Shown here: positions 43,525 through 51,299 of the stretch, one piece after another
How the letters are laid out: every line of letters starts with the position of its first letter
Numbering within the stretch: position 1 is the first letter of the stretch
Source: Methanoregula sp.
GTDB lineage: Archaea; Halobacteriota; Methanomicrobia; Methanomicrobiales; Methanospirillaceae
Length of the DNA stretch: 64,000 bases
Assembly: GCA_028679075.1 (NCBI GenBank)
Contig: JAJRCF010000016.1
Span: 1 to 64,000, forward strand
Reading direction: 5' to 3'
Made by a program: the position numbers and the translations under genes
The notes under the pieces: model-generated
The model's database searches: none
What the model saw: the letters and a program-made list of their open reading frames with translations, nothing else
Told to the model about the DNA's origin: nothing

Positions 43525-43609
43525 TATTCTCTTACACGTGCGCTGGGCGGTTAATGGTTTTTATAAATTTCCGGGAATTGCCTGCGGATCATTCTGCCGG
43601 AATCCTGCG

Positions 43610-44410
43610 TTACTGTTTCCTGTCTTTCCCGGGAAGACGGGTAATTTTCTCGACCTTGACGTTCTTTGGAGCACTTTCCTTTTCCGTGTCTTTTGCCGCC
43701 GGGATATGGAATGCATTCCGCACCATCGACGCATTCCGTTCACGCAGGGGATATCTCTTCATGGCTGCGGAGAGGTTCATGAATACCTCGAGCGCATTTT
43801 TTCCGGTCCTGCTCCTGCTCATGGTATTCCTGAGTTCATCCTTTGAGAACACGGATGCAATGGCGTCAAGGTCTTCCACGCCCAGATCGCACAGGCCGAA
43901 GATGGTGAAGATCAGGGGAATTCCCCTCCGGTCATAGACCTGCGAGAGCAATCGTTTTCCTGCCCGTTTGATCAGGGCCGGTCTCGTCCGTTTGTCACAG
44001 GCCTGGACAAGCAGCTGGATTGCCATCATGCCATTGAATTCAATCTCGGTGAGGTCTTCAAGATTCGCGATCATGATCAGGGCTGCCCGGTCGATCATCC
44101 CGCCATTTTTTATCACGTCGGTGATAAATGAGCCGCCGCTCATGCAGTCTGCCCTGATGAATGCCTGCAACATGCGTTCATGGTCGTTATTAAGCCTGCG
44201 CTCCCCGCGTTGCATCTCGTCCACCAGTTCCTCTGCGGACAAGTATAAGTCAGAGAAGAGTCTCCCCCACACGTCGGCAAGAGGGCCGTACGCGGATTTC
44301 TTCGATCCGGTCTTAAGACAGGTCTCAAAGACCCCGAGCAGCTCCGCTGACCCGCACCGTTCCAGCTTCGAAAGGTGAGCGATTGGCAAAGGGGGCCGGA
44401 GTACCTTCAT
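43610..44410 (-). CDS. Conserved-looking helical hypothetical protein
   Basis: A 266-residue, almost wholly helical protein (MKVLRPPLPIAHLSKLERCG...), with repeated helices such as LMIANLEDLTEIEFNGMMAIQLLVQACD and a Lys/Arg-rich C-terminus (RLPGKDRKQ). The pattern of short amphipathic helices could form a HEAT-like solenoid. No motif is recognised. ATG 44410 is chosen; the open frame to 44551 reads through AT-rich promoter sequence. Confidence 0.6.
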   Translation of the reverse strand: MKVLRPPLPIAHLSKLERCGSAELLGVFETCLKTGSKKSAYGPLADVWGRLFSDLYLSAEELVDEMQRGERRLNNDHERMLQAFIRADCMSGGSFITDVIKNGGMIDRAALIMIANLEDLTEIEFNGMMAIQLLVQACDKRTRPALIKRAGKRLLSQVYDRRGIPLIFTIFGLCDLGVEDLDAIASVFSKDELRNTMSRSRTGKNALEVFMNLSAAMKRYPLRERNASMVRNAFHIPAAKDTEKESAPKNVKVEKITRLPGKDRKQ

Positions 44411-44578
44411 GTATACACAGAAATTAATTTTCCAAGCTATTTGGATTAACCGGGAGATGATTTCAATAAAATACCCTGCATATTTCCCAAAAAAAAAACG
44501 ATCTTTCCCGGGAATTATTCCGTCGTAGTGACAGGGAGCACGTAAAACCATAAATACGACGCCGTTGTACTACTGCCC

Positions 44579-45148
44579 ATGAGGGAGCTGAAGAACAACG
44601 TGCGGGCGGTCCTGCGCAAGCGAAAGGACGCAATGATACCGGAAGACCGGCTGGTAAAAAGCCATAAAATCTCTCGTCACCTGATGAACCTTATCAGGGA
44701 TGGCGAGACCGTGATGGTCTTTACTTCCAAAGAAAAAGAGGTCAATACCCGGCCATTGATCGACGCACTCTTTGCGAAGAACAATCCGGTCATCGTCCCC
44801 ATCATCGAAAAAGAAGACGTGAGTCTCCGGCTCTCCTACCTGCGGGATTTTTCCGCACTTGTCCCGAGCACATTCGGCGTCCCCGAACCTATCGGCAGCG
44901 AGATCCCTGCGCATGCAGAGGATATCGGCACGATCATCCTCCCGATGCTCGGTTTTGACCGGCACGGGGGACGGATCGGGTATGGTGCCGGTTATTATGA
45001 CCGGTTCCTGTCAAAGCACCCGGGCCTCCGGAAGATCGGTATCGCATTTGCCTGCCAGGAATTCGATGGCCTGCCGGTTGATGAGAACGATATCCGGATG
45101 GACTACATCATCACCGAGAATGGTATTGCGTACCCGGAGGGAGGATAA
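44579..45148 (+). CDS. 5-formyltetrahydrofolate cyclo-ligase family protein
   Basis: A 189-residue protein of the MTHFS family: N-terminal basic helix (RAVLRKRKDAM), ILPMLGFDRHGGRIGYGAGYYDRFLSK with the ATP-binding and catalytic GYGxGYYDR signature, and a C-terminal EFDGLPVDENDIRMDYIITE. The enzyme turns 5-formyl-tetrahydrofolate (or, in a methanogen, possibly the tetrahydromethanopterin analogue) to the 5,10-methenyl form with ATP. It lies 3 bp before ftr in the same direction, so the two are co-translated. The TATA-like region and TACTGCCC lie just upstream of the ATG; no ribosome binding site is evident. Confidence 0.9.
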   Translation: MRELKNNVRAVLRKRKDAMIPEDRLVKSHKISRHLMNLIRDGETVMVFTSKEKEVNTRPLIDALFAKNNPVIVPIIEKEDVSLRLSYLRDFSALVPSTFGVPEPIGSEIPAHAEDIGTIILPMLGFDRHGGRIGYGAGYYDRFLSKHPGLRKIGIAFACQEFDGLPVDENDIRMDYIITENGIAYPEGG

Positions 45149-45151
45149 CCT

Positions 45152-46042
45152 GTGGAGATCAACGGAACCGTCATCCTTGATACCTTTGCCGAGGCCTTCC
45201 CGACATGGCTATCCCGGGTTATCATCACTGCCGCCACACCGGAATGGGCGTACAGGGCAGCAGTCGAAGCCACCGGGTTTGCGACATCAAAGATCGGCTG
45301 TCCCTGTGAGGCAGGGATCGAACGCACGCTCTCTCCGGCAGAGACCCCGGATGGCAGGCCCGGGTGTTCAGTCCTGATCTGTTCTGAAAAGAAGAGCATG
45401 AAGTCACATGTTGCCGGCAGGATCTCCCAGTGCATCCTCCCGGCACCGACTGCTTCGGCATTCGATGGTTTTCCTCGCGCGACCTCGCGGTTCTATACGC
45501 GGATGCACTATTTCGGGGACCGGTATGAGGAGCGGTGCGTGGTCGGCGGCCGGGAATGCTGGAAGATCCCGGTGATGGAGGGTGATTACGTGGGGGAGGA
45601 GCGGTTCGGGACCGTGAAGGGCATTGCCGGCGGGAACTTCCTCATCATGGGCAAAGACCGGCAGTCCGCACTTTCCGGTGCGGTTGCCGCTATGGAAAAG
45701 ATCACCGGCACGGAAGGTGTCATCACCAGTTTTGCGGGCGGAATTGTTGGCAGCGGTTCCAAAGTCGGGTGCGCCAATTATCGCTTCCCGATGCCTGCGA
45801 GCACCAACCATCTCTGGTGCCCGGGCCTGAGGGATCGCATCAATGGTTCGCTGGTGCCTGAGGGCGTTACATCCATTTACGAGATTGTCATGAATGGCGT
45901 TGACGAACTCTCCCTCCGGAATGCCATGAAGGCCGGTATCGAATCTGCCACCGGGACCGGGAGCGTCATGTATATCGGGGCATCGAATTTTGACGGGAGA
46001 CTCGGCCAGTACCGGTTATCTCTCCACGACCTGTTCCGGTAA
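45152..46042 (+). CDS. ftr: Formylmethanofuran--tetrahydromethanopterin N-formyltransferase
   Basis: A 296-residue protein matching Ftr in length and sequence: KIGCPCEAGIER, DGRPGCSVLICSEKKSMKSHVAGRISQCILPAPTASAFDG, and the C-terminal MPASTNHLWCPGLRD and VMNGVDELSLRNAMKAGIESATGTGSVMYIGASNFDGRLGQY. It moves the formyl group from formylmethanofuran to N5 of H4MPT, step two of hydrogenotrophic methanogenesis, in the cytoplasm as a homotetramer. The start codon is GTG with GGAGGATAACCT upstream. It is directly coupled to the 5-formyl-THF cyclo-ligase gene, which acts on the same type of N5-formyl product. Confidence 0.96.
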   Translation: MEINGTVILDTFAEAFPTWLSRVIITAATPEWAYRAAVEATGFATSKIGCPCEAGIERTLSPAETPDGRPGCSVLICSEKKSMKSHVAGRISQCILPAPTASAFDGFPRATSRFYTRMHYFGDRYEERCVVGGRECWKIPVMEGDYVGEERFGTVKGIAGGNFLIMGKDRQSALSGAVAAMEKITGTEGVITSFAGGIVGSGSKVGCANYRFPMPASTNHLWCPGLRDRINGSLVPEGVTSIYEIVMNGVDELSLRNAMKAGIESATGTGSVMYIGASNFDGRLGQYRLSLHDLFR

Positions 46043-46167
46043 CCTTCTCCTGGTATATCCGGAACATAATCATTTTCCAATACCTCCCATTTCCCACCAA
46101 TCCGAAGTGCTGTTTTTCCCGGACCGGTACAGGTCCGGCATTGAATATAACAAAAATGAGGAAAATG

Positions 46168-46178
46168 TTTTTATAAAT
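46168..46178 (+). promoter_or_regulatory. TATA box of the gene at 46269
   Basis: TTTTTATAAATG preceded by the purine-rich GAAAA of a BRE-like element. A start site would fall near 46200, giving a leader of about 70 nt that ends in AGGAGGTG. Confidence 0.5.
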
Positions 46179-46268
46179 GTTCTTCGTATTGGTCATATTG
46201 ATATCCGGTATGAAAAATATAAAAAATCTGGAAATCTGAACCAATCCTCACGAGGAGGTGTCCGTACA

Positions 46269-46592
46269 TTGACTGATATCGATGCAATTAAAAATTTCAT
46301 CAAATTCATCTCGGTAAATTCAAAAAAAGATGCGGAAGGGAATATCCGGATCGACCCTGCCGTGGCGCATAAACTCGTTGCTGATGATCCGGAGACTGCC
46401 ATCGCGGTTGTCGGCGTTTTTTGCAAAATGGCGGAAAACGATCCGGTAAAGTTCCAGATGGCACGGATCATTGCCGCGGTTTATGAAAATGAATTCGATG
46501 ACGATGTCCTGATGCTGACCGTCCAGCACTCACAGGCAAAATCTGCAGCAGGGCACCTGTCCCACCCGGGGTTTAATACCGGATATGGTTAA
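46269..46592 (+). CDS. Hypothetical protein with TTG start
   Basis: A 107-residue soluble helical protein beginning (M)TDIDAIKNFIKFISVNSKKDAEG. The start is TTG at 46269 because AGGAGGTG lies 8 nt upstream; the much longer open frame from 45990 overlaps the end of ftr and its AT-rich promoter. Helical segments DPAVAHKLVADDPETAIAVVGVFCKMA and KFQMARIIAAVYENEF suggest a small helical bundle. No family is recognised. Confidence 0.65.
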   Translation: MTDIDAIKNFIKFISVNSKKDAEGNIRIDPAVAHKLVADDPETAIAVVGVFCKMAENDPVKFQMARIIAAVYENEFDDDVLMLTVQHSQAKSAAGHLSHPGFNTGYG

Positions 46593-46707
46593 AAGAATTG
46601 GCATCCTGGAACGCAGTTTTTAAAATGCCACGGTAAAAGTGTTTTTCCTTTTTCACATTCCCGCTCTATAGGGCAAATTTATTAATCCGGAGCTGCTTGT
46701 TCTGTGG

Positions 46708-47943
46708 ATGTACTCCCGCGAGGCCTCGGCCCTTGACCTGTTCACCGATTCGGTCCGGCTGATGGGCGATGCCACCCTGTGTGCGGTGATGGTGTTCAAC
46801 CGGAGGCTTGACCCCGGCACTCTTGAAGACGCTGCACAGGCATGTCTCATGGCTCACCCGGTCCTTCACAGCCGGCTCGTCCGGGGGAATGGCGCTGCAT
46901 TCTGGGAGATGGATGGTGCGGCCTGTGTCCCTCCCGTAATCGTGGAGGAATGTATTGAGGATTACCATCCTCAGGTTACCGGGCCTGTCGATCCATACGG
47001 GCCACTGCAGTTCCGCGTGCGACTGCTGCGAAGACCTTCCGGCGATGTGATTGTCATCAACCTCGCTCATGCTGCTGCCGATGCATTCGGCCTCCATATG
47101 CTCATGTCGCAGCTGTTATTGGAATACCAAAAACCTGGCAGCGTCCGTCCAGCCAGCGGAGGGATCCCGGAACGTGACACGCTCTGGACCCGGGAACTGG
47201 AGCCGGGGAAGACCTCCCTGCCCGATGAGATGAACGTGATCAACCCGATGTGGCCCAATCCCTTCGGCACTTCCGGGGGGCCCACTTCGTATCATCGGGA
47301 ATGTATTACTCCCTCCGTGCTGGAGGCAATTCGTTCACATACAAAAAAGGCCGGGGGAAACATCAACGATGCCGTGATGGCGGCCTATTTCCTCTCCATG
47401 AGCGATCTCACAGGTTACAACGGGCCGATTGATATCTTCTTCCCGGTCAACCTCCGCCAGCACCTGAATGACGGGTCGCGGGTGATGAGCAACCAGGCGG
47501 TAAATGTCTCCTTTGTTCTCAGACGCGTGGATGGGGAGGGAATGCATGAGCTCCTCCCCCGCGTCATTGAAGGCACCCGGCAGCTCAAGTCTGGATACAT
47601 CGGGATACCTGAACAGGTTGAGATGGACAGGGCCTCCGATCCGGAAGGCCGGCAGGTACACCGGATGGTTGAGAAGATGGTGGCCCTCCAGGACTCCGGT
47701 CTTGCGGATATCTTCATCTCCAATCCCGGGCCGGTTGTACTCCCGGAGGTTGACGGGCTGGTTGATGCCTATGTCTGTTACCCGGGAGGCTACATGCCCA
47801 CTACCTGTTTCATCACGAGCTCATTCCGGGGACGGATGACGATCACGATGGGTTACCAGGACGGTGGAACTGCGAAGGCAGGGACACGCAGGGCAATGGA
47901 TCTCTTCATGCACCATCTCCTCTCGCTCACGGATGGATCCTGA
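46708..47943 (+). CDS. HxxxD-type acyltransferase (condensation-domain-like)
   Basis: A 411-residue protein with the two-lobed fold of condensation/PapA5/wax-ester-synthase enzymes. N-terminal helix and strand (ATLCAVMVFNRRLDPGTLEDAAQACLMAHPVLHSR) lead to the catalytic motif NLAHAAADAFG (HxxxD, His and Asp near residues 119-123), and the second lobe has AGGNINDAVMAAYFLSM (the usual NDV/L-type helix) and DIFISNPGPV. These enzymes join an acyl thioester to an alcohol or amine. It is a stand-alone enzyme with no NRPS modules; the substrate is unknown, possibly a lipid or glycolipid. Confidence 0.8.
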   Translation: MYSREASALDLFTDSVRLMGDATLCAVMVFNRRLDPGTLEDAAQACLMAHPVLHSRLVRGNGAAFWEMDGAACVPPVIVEECIEDYHPQVTGPVDPYGPLQFRVRLLRRPSGDVIVINLAHAAADAFGLHMLMSQLLLEYQKPGSVRPASGGIPERDTLWTRELEPGKTSLPDEMNVINPMWPNPFGTSGGPTSYHRECITPSVLEAIRSHTKKAGGNINDAVMAAYFLSMSDLTGYNGPIDIFFPVNLRQHLNDGSRVMSNQAVNVSFVLRRVDGEGMHELLPRVIEGTRQLKSGYIGIPEQVEMDRASDPEGRQVHRMVEKMVALQDSGLADIFISNPGPVVLPEVDGLVDAYVCYPGGYMPTTCFITSSFRGRMTITMGYQDGGTAKAGTRRAMDLFMHHLLSLTDGS

Positions 47944-48144
47944 TATCCGGGAACCCAGGTAACAGACAGCCTGATCGGTCAGGGACGGTGTACACCCGGA
48001 TTGACCCTCCATATGACCGGCCGGCACTGCGGGCTTTTTTGAGCGGATACCGGAATGAGATATGGATGAAGACCGGATCCCTGTCAATGGAATTATATCT
48101 TCACGGAACGGTTTTTTGTACCAGTGATACTGGATGATCATCAT

Positions 48145-48414
48145 ATGATAACGCAGGATATTATCAGGAAACTCTGGGATGAAGCGGGATACGGGAACCT
48201 TGCCATCTGGGCAGATGATACCATCACGGTCGTGCCTCCGGATTATGGCGGGGCAACGGCGGGTAAAAAACCGCTTGTCATCCTCAAGCCCATCGCACTG
48301 GTGAACCAGTTTGAGCTGCTTGATTATGCTCTCAATGACGAGGAACTGCTCATAAAAATTGAGACAACGGTCCGGGCTGTCGGGGGGCAGGTAACCCGGG
48401 GCCCGCGATCATAA
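48145..48414 (+). CDS. Small hypothetical protein
   Basis: An 89-residue protein (MITQDIIRKLWDEAGYG...). It is a compact alpha/beta unit with WADDTITVVPPDYGGATAGKKPLVIL and a C-terminal helix. GTG 48124 could add seven residues. A TATA-like TTATAT at 48090 fits a short leader or leaderless start. No family recognised. Confidence 0.55.
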   Translation: MITQDIIRKLWDEAGYGNLAIWADDTITVVPPDYGGATAGKKPLVILKPIALVNQFELLDYALNDEELLIKIETTVRAVGGQVTRGPRS

Positions 48415-48451
48415 GTATTGCCCGTAAAAAATCGTTGAAAACCGGGTCTTT

Positions 48452-48823
48452 TCAATACGCCCTTGGGAAGCCATGCGCAGGTTCCTTGCCGAGTTCAATG
48501 ATCTCCCCGGTATTCTCGAGGAGACCGGCAAGGTATTGTTTTGCCCATTCCTCATTCTCATATTCCTGGAACGGGCGGTAGGATCCCTGTACGGTCCGGT
48601 TTTCTTTATCAAACCGCAGCAGCCCGATGGGAGATCCGCCATTCTTCACCAGCTGGTCAAGTTCTTCAACCGGGTACCTGCGTGAACTGAAGACAAATTT
48701 TGTCTCGGTCTTAAAACCGACCGCAATCGCGACAAGCCAGGCGCTTTTTGCTTCTGCACGCATCTCATCCACCAGATCGGAAGTCTTTCTCATGTCTTGC
48801 TCAACCAGAAACTTGCCGGTCAT
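48452..48823 (-). CDS. Hypothetical protein
   Basis: A 123-residue soluble protein (MTGKFLVEQDMRKTSDLVDEMRAEAKSAWL...). The body is alpha/beta with TETKFVFSSRRYPVEELDQLVKNGGSPIGLLRFD. It is convergent with the gene at 48145 and ends 37 bp from it. No known motif is seen. Confidence 0.55.
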   Translation of the reverse strand: MTGKFLVEQDMRKTSDLVDEMRAEAKSAWLVAIAVGFKTETKFVFSSRRYPVEELDQLVKNGGSPIGLLRFDKENRTVQGSYRPFQEYENEEWAKQYLAGLLENTGEIIELGKEPAHGFPRAY

Positions 48824-48954
48824 CGCTTAAATAATGCGGTCATTGCATGACCGGAATGAACGATGACCCGCAGTACAGCAATGACGCGGTAACGGCGAAA
48901 AAACCCGTTTGGTTGGCCTGCCATGGATTTTCCCGTAATAAAAATTGTTCTGAT

Positions 48955-48993
48955 AACTCCAAAAAAAATTTCACTCATCGACGGACTTATTGA
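48955..48993 (+). promoter_or_regulatory. Recurrent promoter/operator element, copy 12
   Basis: CCAAAAAAAATTTCACTCAT then CGACGGACTTATTG, about 40-75 nt upstream of the chagasin-like inhibitor gene. It is the only copy outside the 19-37 kb cluster. Confidence 0.6.
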
Positions 48994-49032
48994 ACTTCTC
49001 GCCGATATCTGGTGATAAATAAGGTGATCATC

Positions 49033-49566
49033 ATGAGAACAACCTATGTAATTGCAGCAGTTGGCTGCATCCTCCTTGCAGTAATAGTGATCGCAGGCTG
49101 TACCGGGACTTCCGGCACATCGGTGACCTCAGGTACGCCCGCAGTCCTTACGACACCTACATCAATGGAGAATACCAGTTCGTTTGCGACTCCCGTGTCA
49201 ACTTCGGTTGCCGGTGAATCGTCCGGTGTATCCGCTGCCTCCTACCGTACCCTCTATGTGAACAGTACCTCCAATGGTGAGATCGTAACAGTCCCCATGG
49301 GAGAACGTGTCCTGGTCCGGCTTGACGAAAACCCGACAACCGGTTATTCGTGGAATGCCACCGCATCCAAAGGCCTTACGATCATCTCGGATACCTACAA
49401 TGCCCCGGATACTGCCCTCATGGGAGCACACGGGTATCATGACTGGCTCCTGTCACCGGAGACGGTGGACACCTACACGTTCAAGGCCGTATACCTCCGC
49501 CCATGGGAGGGCGTAACCGCAACCGACGAGACCTTCAGCCTTGTTATCCAGGTAACAAAGGACTGA
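49033..49566 (+). CDS. Chagasin-like cysteine protease inhibitor (I42), lipoprotein
   Basis: A 177-residue lipoprotein (lipobox IAGC, Cys23) with a Thr/Ser-rich linker (to about 70) and a C-terminal chagasin domain. The domain has the three inhibitory loops: NPTTGYSW (about 100-107), a Gly-His/Gly-Tyr loop (GAHGYHDW) and RPWE (156-159). I42 inhibitors block papain-family cysteine proteases; the lipid anchor places it outside the cell. AAGGTGAT lies 7 nt before ATG 49033. Element copy 12 links its expression to the subtilase operon, although subtilases are serine proteases and not usual chagasin targets. Confidence 0.9.
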   Translation: MRTTYVIAAVGCILLAVIVIAGCTGTSGTSVTSGTPAVLTTPTSMENTSSFATPVSTSVAGESSGVSAASYRTLYVNSTSNGEIVTVPMGERVLVRLDENPTTGYSWNATASKGLTIISDTYNAPDTALMGAHGYHDWLLSPETVDTYTFKAVYLRPWEGVTATDETFSLVIQVTKD

Positions 49567-49603
49567 CCGGGTCCGGTGCAACGAAATACCTGATGGGTAA
49601 ACC

Positions 49604-50338
49604 ATGACCGTCTATGAGGAACCGGAAATGCGGCCGGAAGAGATCCTCATTCACCGGACTTCCGGAACGGAATGTGAAGGATTTGATCCTCCCACAGTAC
49701 AGGAAGTTCAGACTTCCTGTAATGCCACTGCCGGGGATATCTTCACAACGCAGCAGGCCCGATCGGCAGGAGCCCTTGCAGCAAAATATCTCTGCCCGAA
49801 GAGCGAGATTGTGCTCGGTATCATCGGTGCCGGGCACCGGGCAGAAGAACAGCTGGAAGCGATTGCACGCGAATTTATCCTCAGCACCGTGAAAATCTGG
49901 GACGCAGATGCGGGCCGGGCCGAAGCGTTCCGCCAGAAATATTGCCAGTATCCCATCGAGATCTGCAACCCGAAAAAGACCTGTCATTGTGATCTCCTTG
50001 TCACGACAACACCTTCCCGGAGACGGGTGGTGAAAGCACGGTGGGTCCATGCAGGTACACACATCAATGCAATGGGAGCAGACGAACCCGGCAAAGGAGA
50101 ACTCGACCCCACCCTGATCGCTGTCGGGAAAGTTTTTGTCAGTGACCGTGAACGGGCGATCCATGCCGGCGAGATCAATGTGCCGGTTGCAAAAGGCTTC
50201 TTCTCCCCGGACAGGATCGCCGGCACACTCGGCGAGGTCGTGCTGGGTGAAAAAGGCCGCACTTCTGATACCGAGATCACGATCTTCGATTCTGCCGGTT
50301 GTGGTCCCGGTACCTGGCAGTCATTGCAGATACCGTAA
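49604..50338 (+). CDS. Short ornithine cyclodeaminase/alanine dehydrogenase family protein
   Basis: A 244-residue protein with the Rossmann part of the OCD/mu-crystallin/archaeal alanine dehydrogenase family: TTQQARSAGALAAKYLCPKSEIVLGIIGAGHRAEEQLEAI (NAD site GAGxxA) and INAMGADEPGKGELDPTLI. Family members are normally about 315-330 residues; here about 70-80 N-terminal residues of the substrate domain are absent, leaving only MTVYEEPEMRPEEILIHR before a short bridge. The start has a GGGTAAACC leader. It may be a truncated remnant or a divergent NAD-binding protein. Confidence 0.7.
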   Translation: MTVYEEPEMRPEEILIHRTSGTECEGFDPPTVQEVQTSCNATAGDIFTTQQARSAGALAAKYLCPKSEIVLGIIGAGHRAEEQLEAIAREFILSTVKIWDADAGRAEAFRQKYCQYPIEICNPKKTCHCDLLVTTTPSRRRVVKARWVHAGTHINAMGADEPGKGELDPTLIAVGKVFVSDRERAIHAGEINVPVAKGFFSPDRIAGTLGEVVLGEKGRTSDTEITIFDSAGCGPGTWQSLQIP

Positions 50339-50545
50339 TTCACGAACAGCCGGTCGTGACTTTTTTGTCGGACGGGACCACAGGTCCCGGGCGATCCTGA
50401 TTATTTCCGGTTTTTCCGGCTTGTGGGGTACATTCGTGAAGATAAACTATCAGGTATCTCACCTGAAAAATACCCGAAGTTCCGGAACGGGCGTTTACTC
50501 TAAAAAAAGGGGGCTATTGCAGGGCAGGGCCTGAATAGTCCTCAT

Positions 50546-51100
50546 TTACATAATGCTTTCAAGCTTCTTTTCAAGGACATCAAGCCCCATCCTGACATCC
50601 TCAAGAGTCTTGCCGCCCGTGAGGATGATCTTTCCGGACGAGAAGATGAGGACCACGATCTTCGGGTCATTGATCCGGAATACCAGGCCCGGGAACTGTT
50701 CGGGTTCGTACTCAACGTTCTCGACATTGAGCGTAACGGTCAGCTTGTTGAGGTTGATGTACCGCCCGAGATTGTACGAACAGACCATGTTAGTGATCGC
50801 AATACGGGGTTTCTTCAAGGGTTCAATGCCGGCATTTTTCAGGGCTTTTGTCACAATCGCGATGCCGGCGGCAAGCGCTTCATCGTTACGGACACCGGTG
50901 ATCACGATCTTGCCGGATGAGAAGATAAGACAGGCAATTTTGGGATCAGCGATGTGATAGACCGCACCGGGAAACCGCTTCTTATTGAGGTCGCAGTTTT
51001 CGGTCTTCTCGGAGAAATCAACAAGATCGATGGTCTCTGCAATGGCACCGGATGCAACAATGTTCTCGATCTTCAGGGTTTCATATTTTTTCTTGGGCAT
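50546..51100 (-). CDS. tbp: TATA-box binding protein
   Basis: A 184-residue protein made of two imperfect repeats (about 1-92 and 93-184). Each repeat has the TBP pattern: KIENIVASGAIAETIDLVDF and IAITNMVCSYNLGRYINLNKL at the start, FPGAVYHIADPKIACLIFSSGKIVITG and FPGLVFRINDPKIVVLIFSSGKIILTG in the middle. The conserved Phe/Val residues that intercalate TATA DNA are present. It recruits TFB and RNA polymerase. Methanomicrobiales often carry several TBP genes, so this may be one of them. Confidence 0.97.
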   Translation of the reverse strand: MPKKKYETLKIENIVASGAIAETIDLVDFSEKTENCDLNKKRFPGAVYHIADPKIACLIFSSGKIVITGVRNDEALAAGIAIVTKALKNAGIEPLKKPRIAITNMVCSYNLGRYINLNKLTVTLNVENVEYEPEQFPGLVFRINDPKIVVLIFSSGKIILTGGKTLEDVRMGLDVLEKKLESIM

Positions 51101-51299
51101 CTACATTCAATGACGTTCCGTGAACCATAATACTAATGGACAACCTTTATGGCAGGTATCCGTTTTTTCCGGAATATGCAAATATATGGTCCAGACAGTG
51201 GGGTCTGCCCGGACCCCGCAGAGATCGCAATGTCCATTCGTTGGACTGGATAAAATCATCGAAAAAGATATCCAGTAAAGTACACCACATAGATCGTTT

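Noticed and set aside
45990-46268. Long N-terminal extension of the gene at 46269
   Set aside because: Overlaps the end of ftr and the AT-rich promoter; AGGAGGTG before the TTG at 46269 fixes the start.
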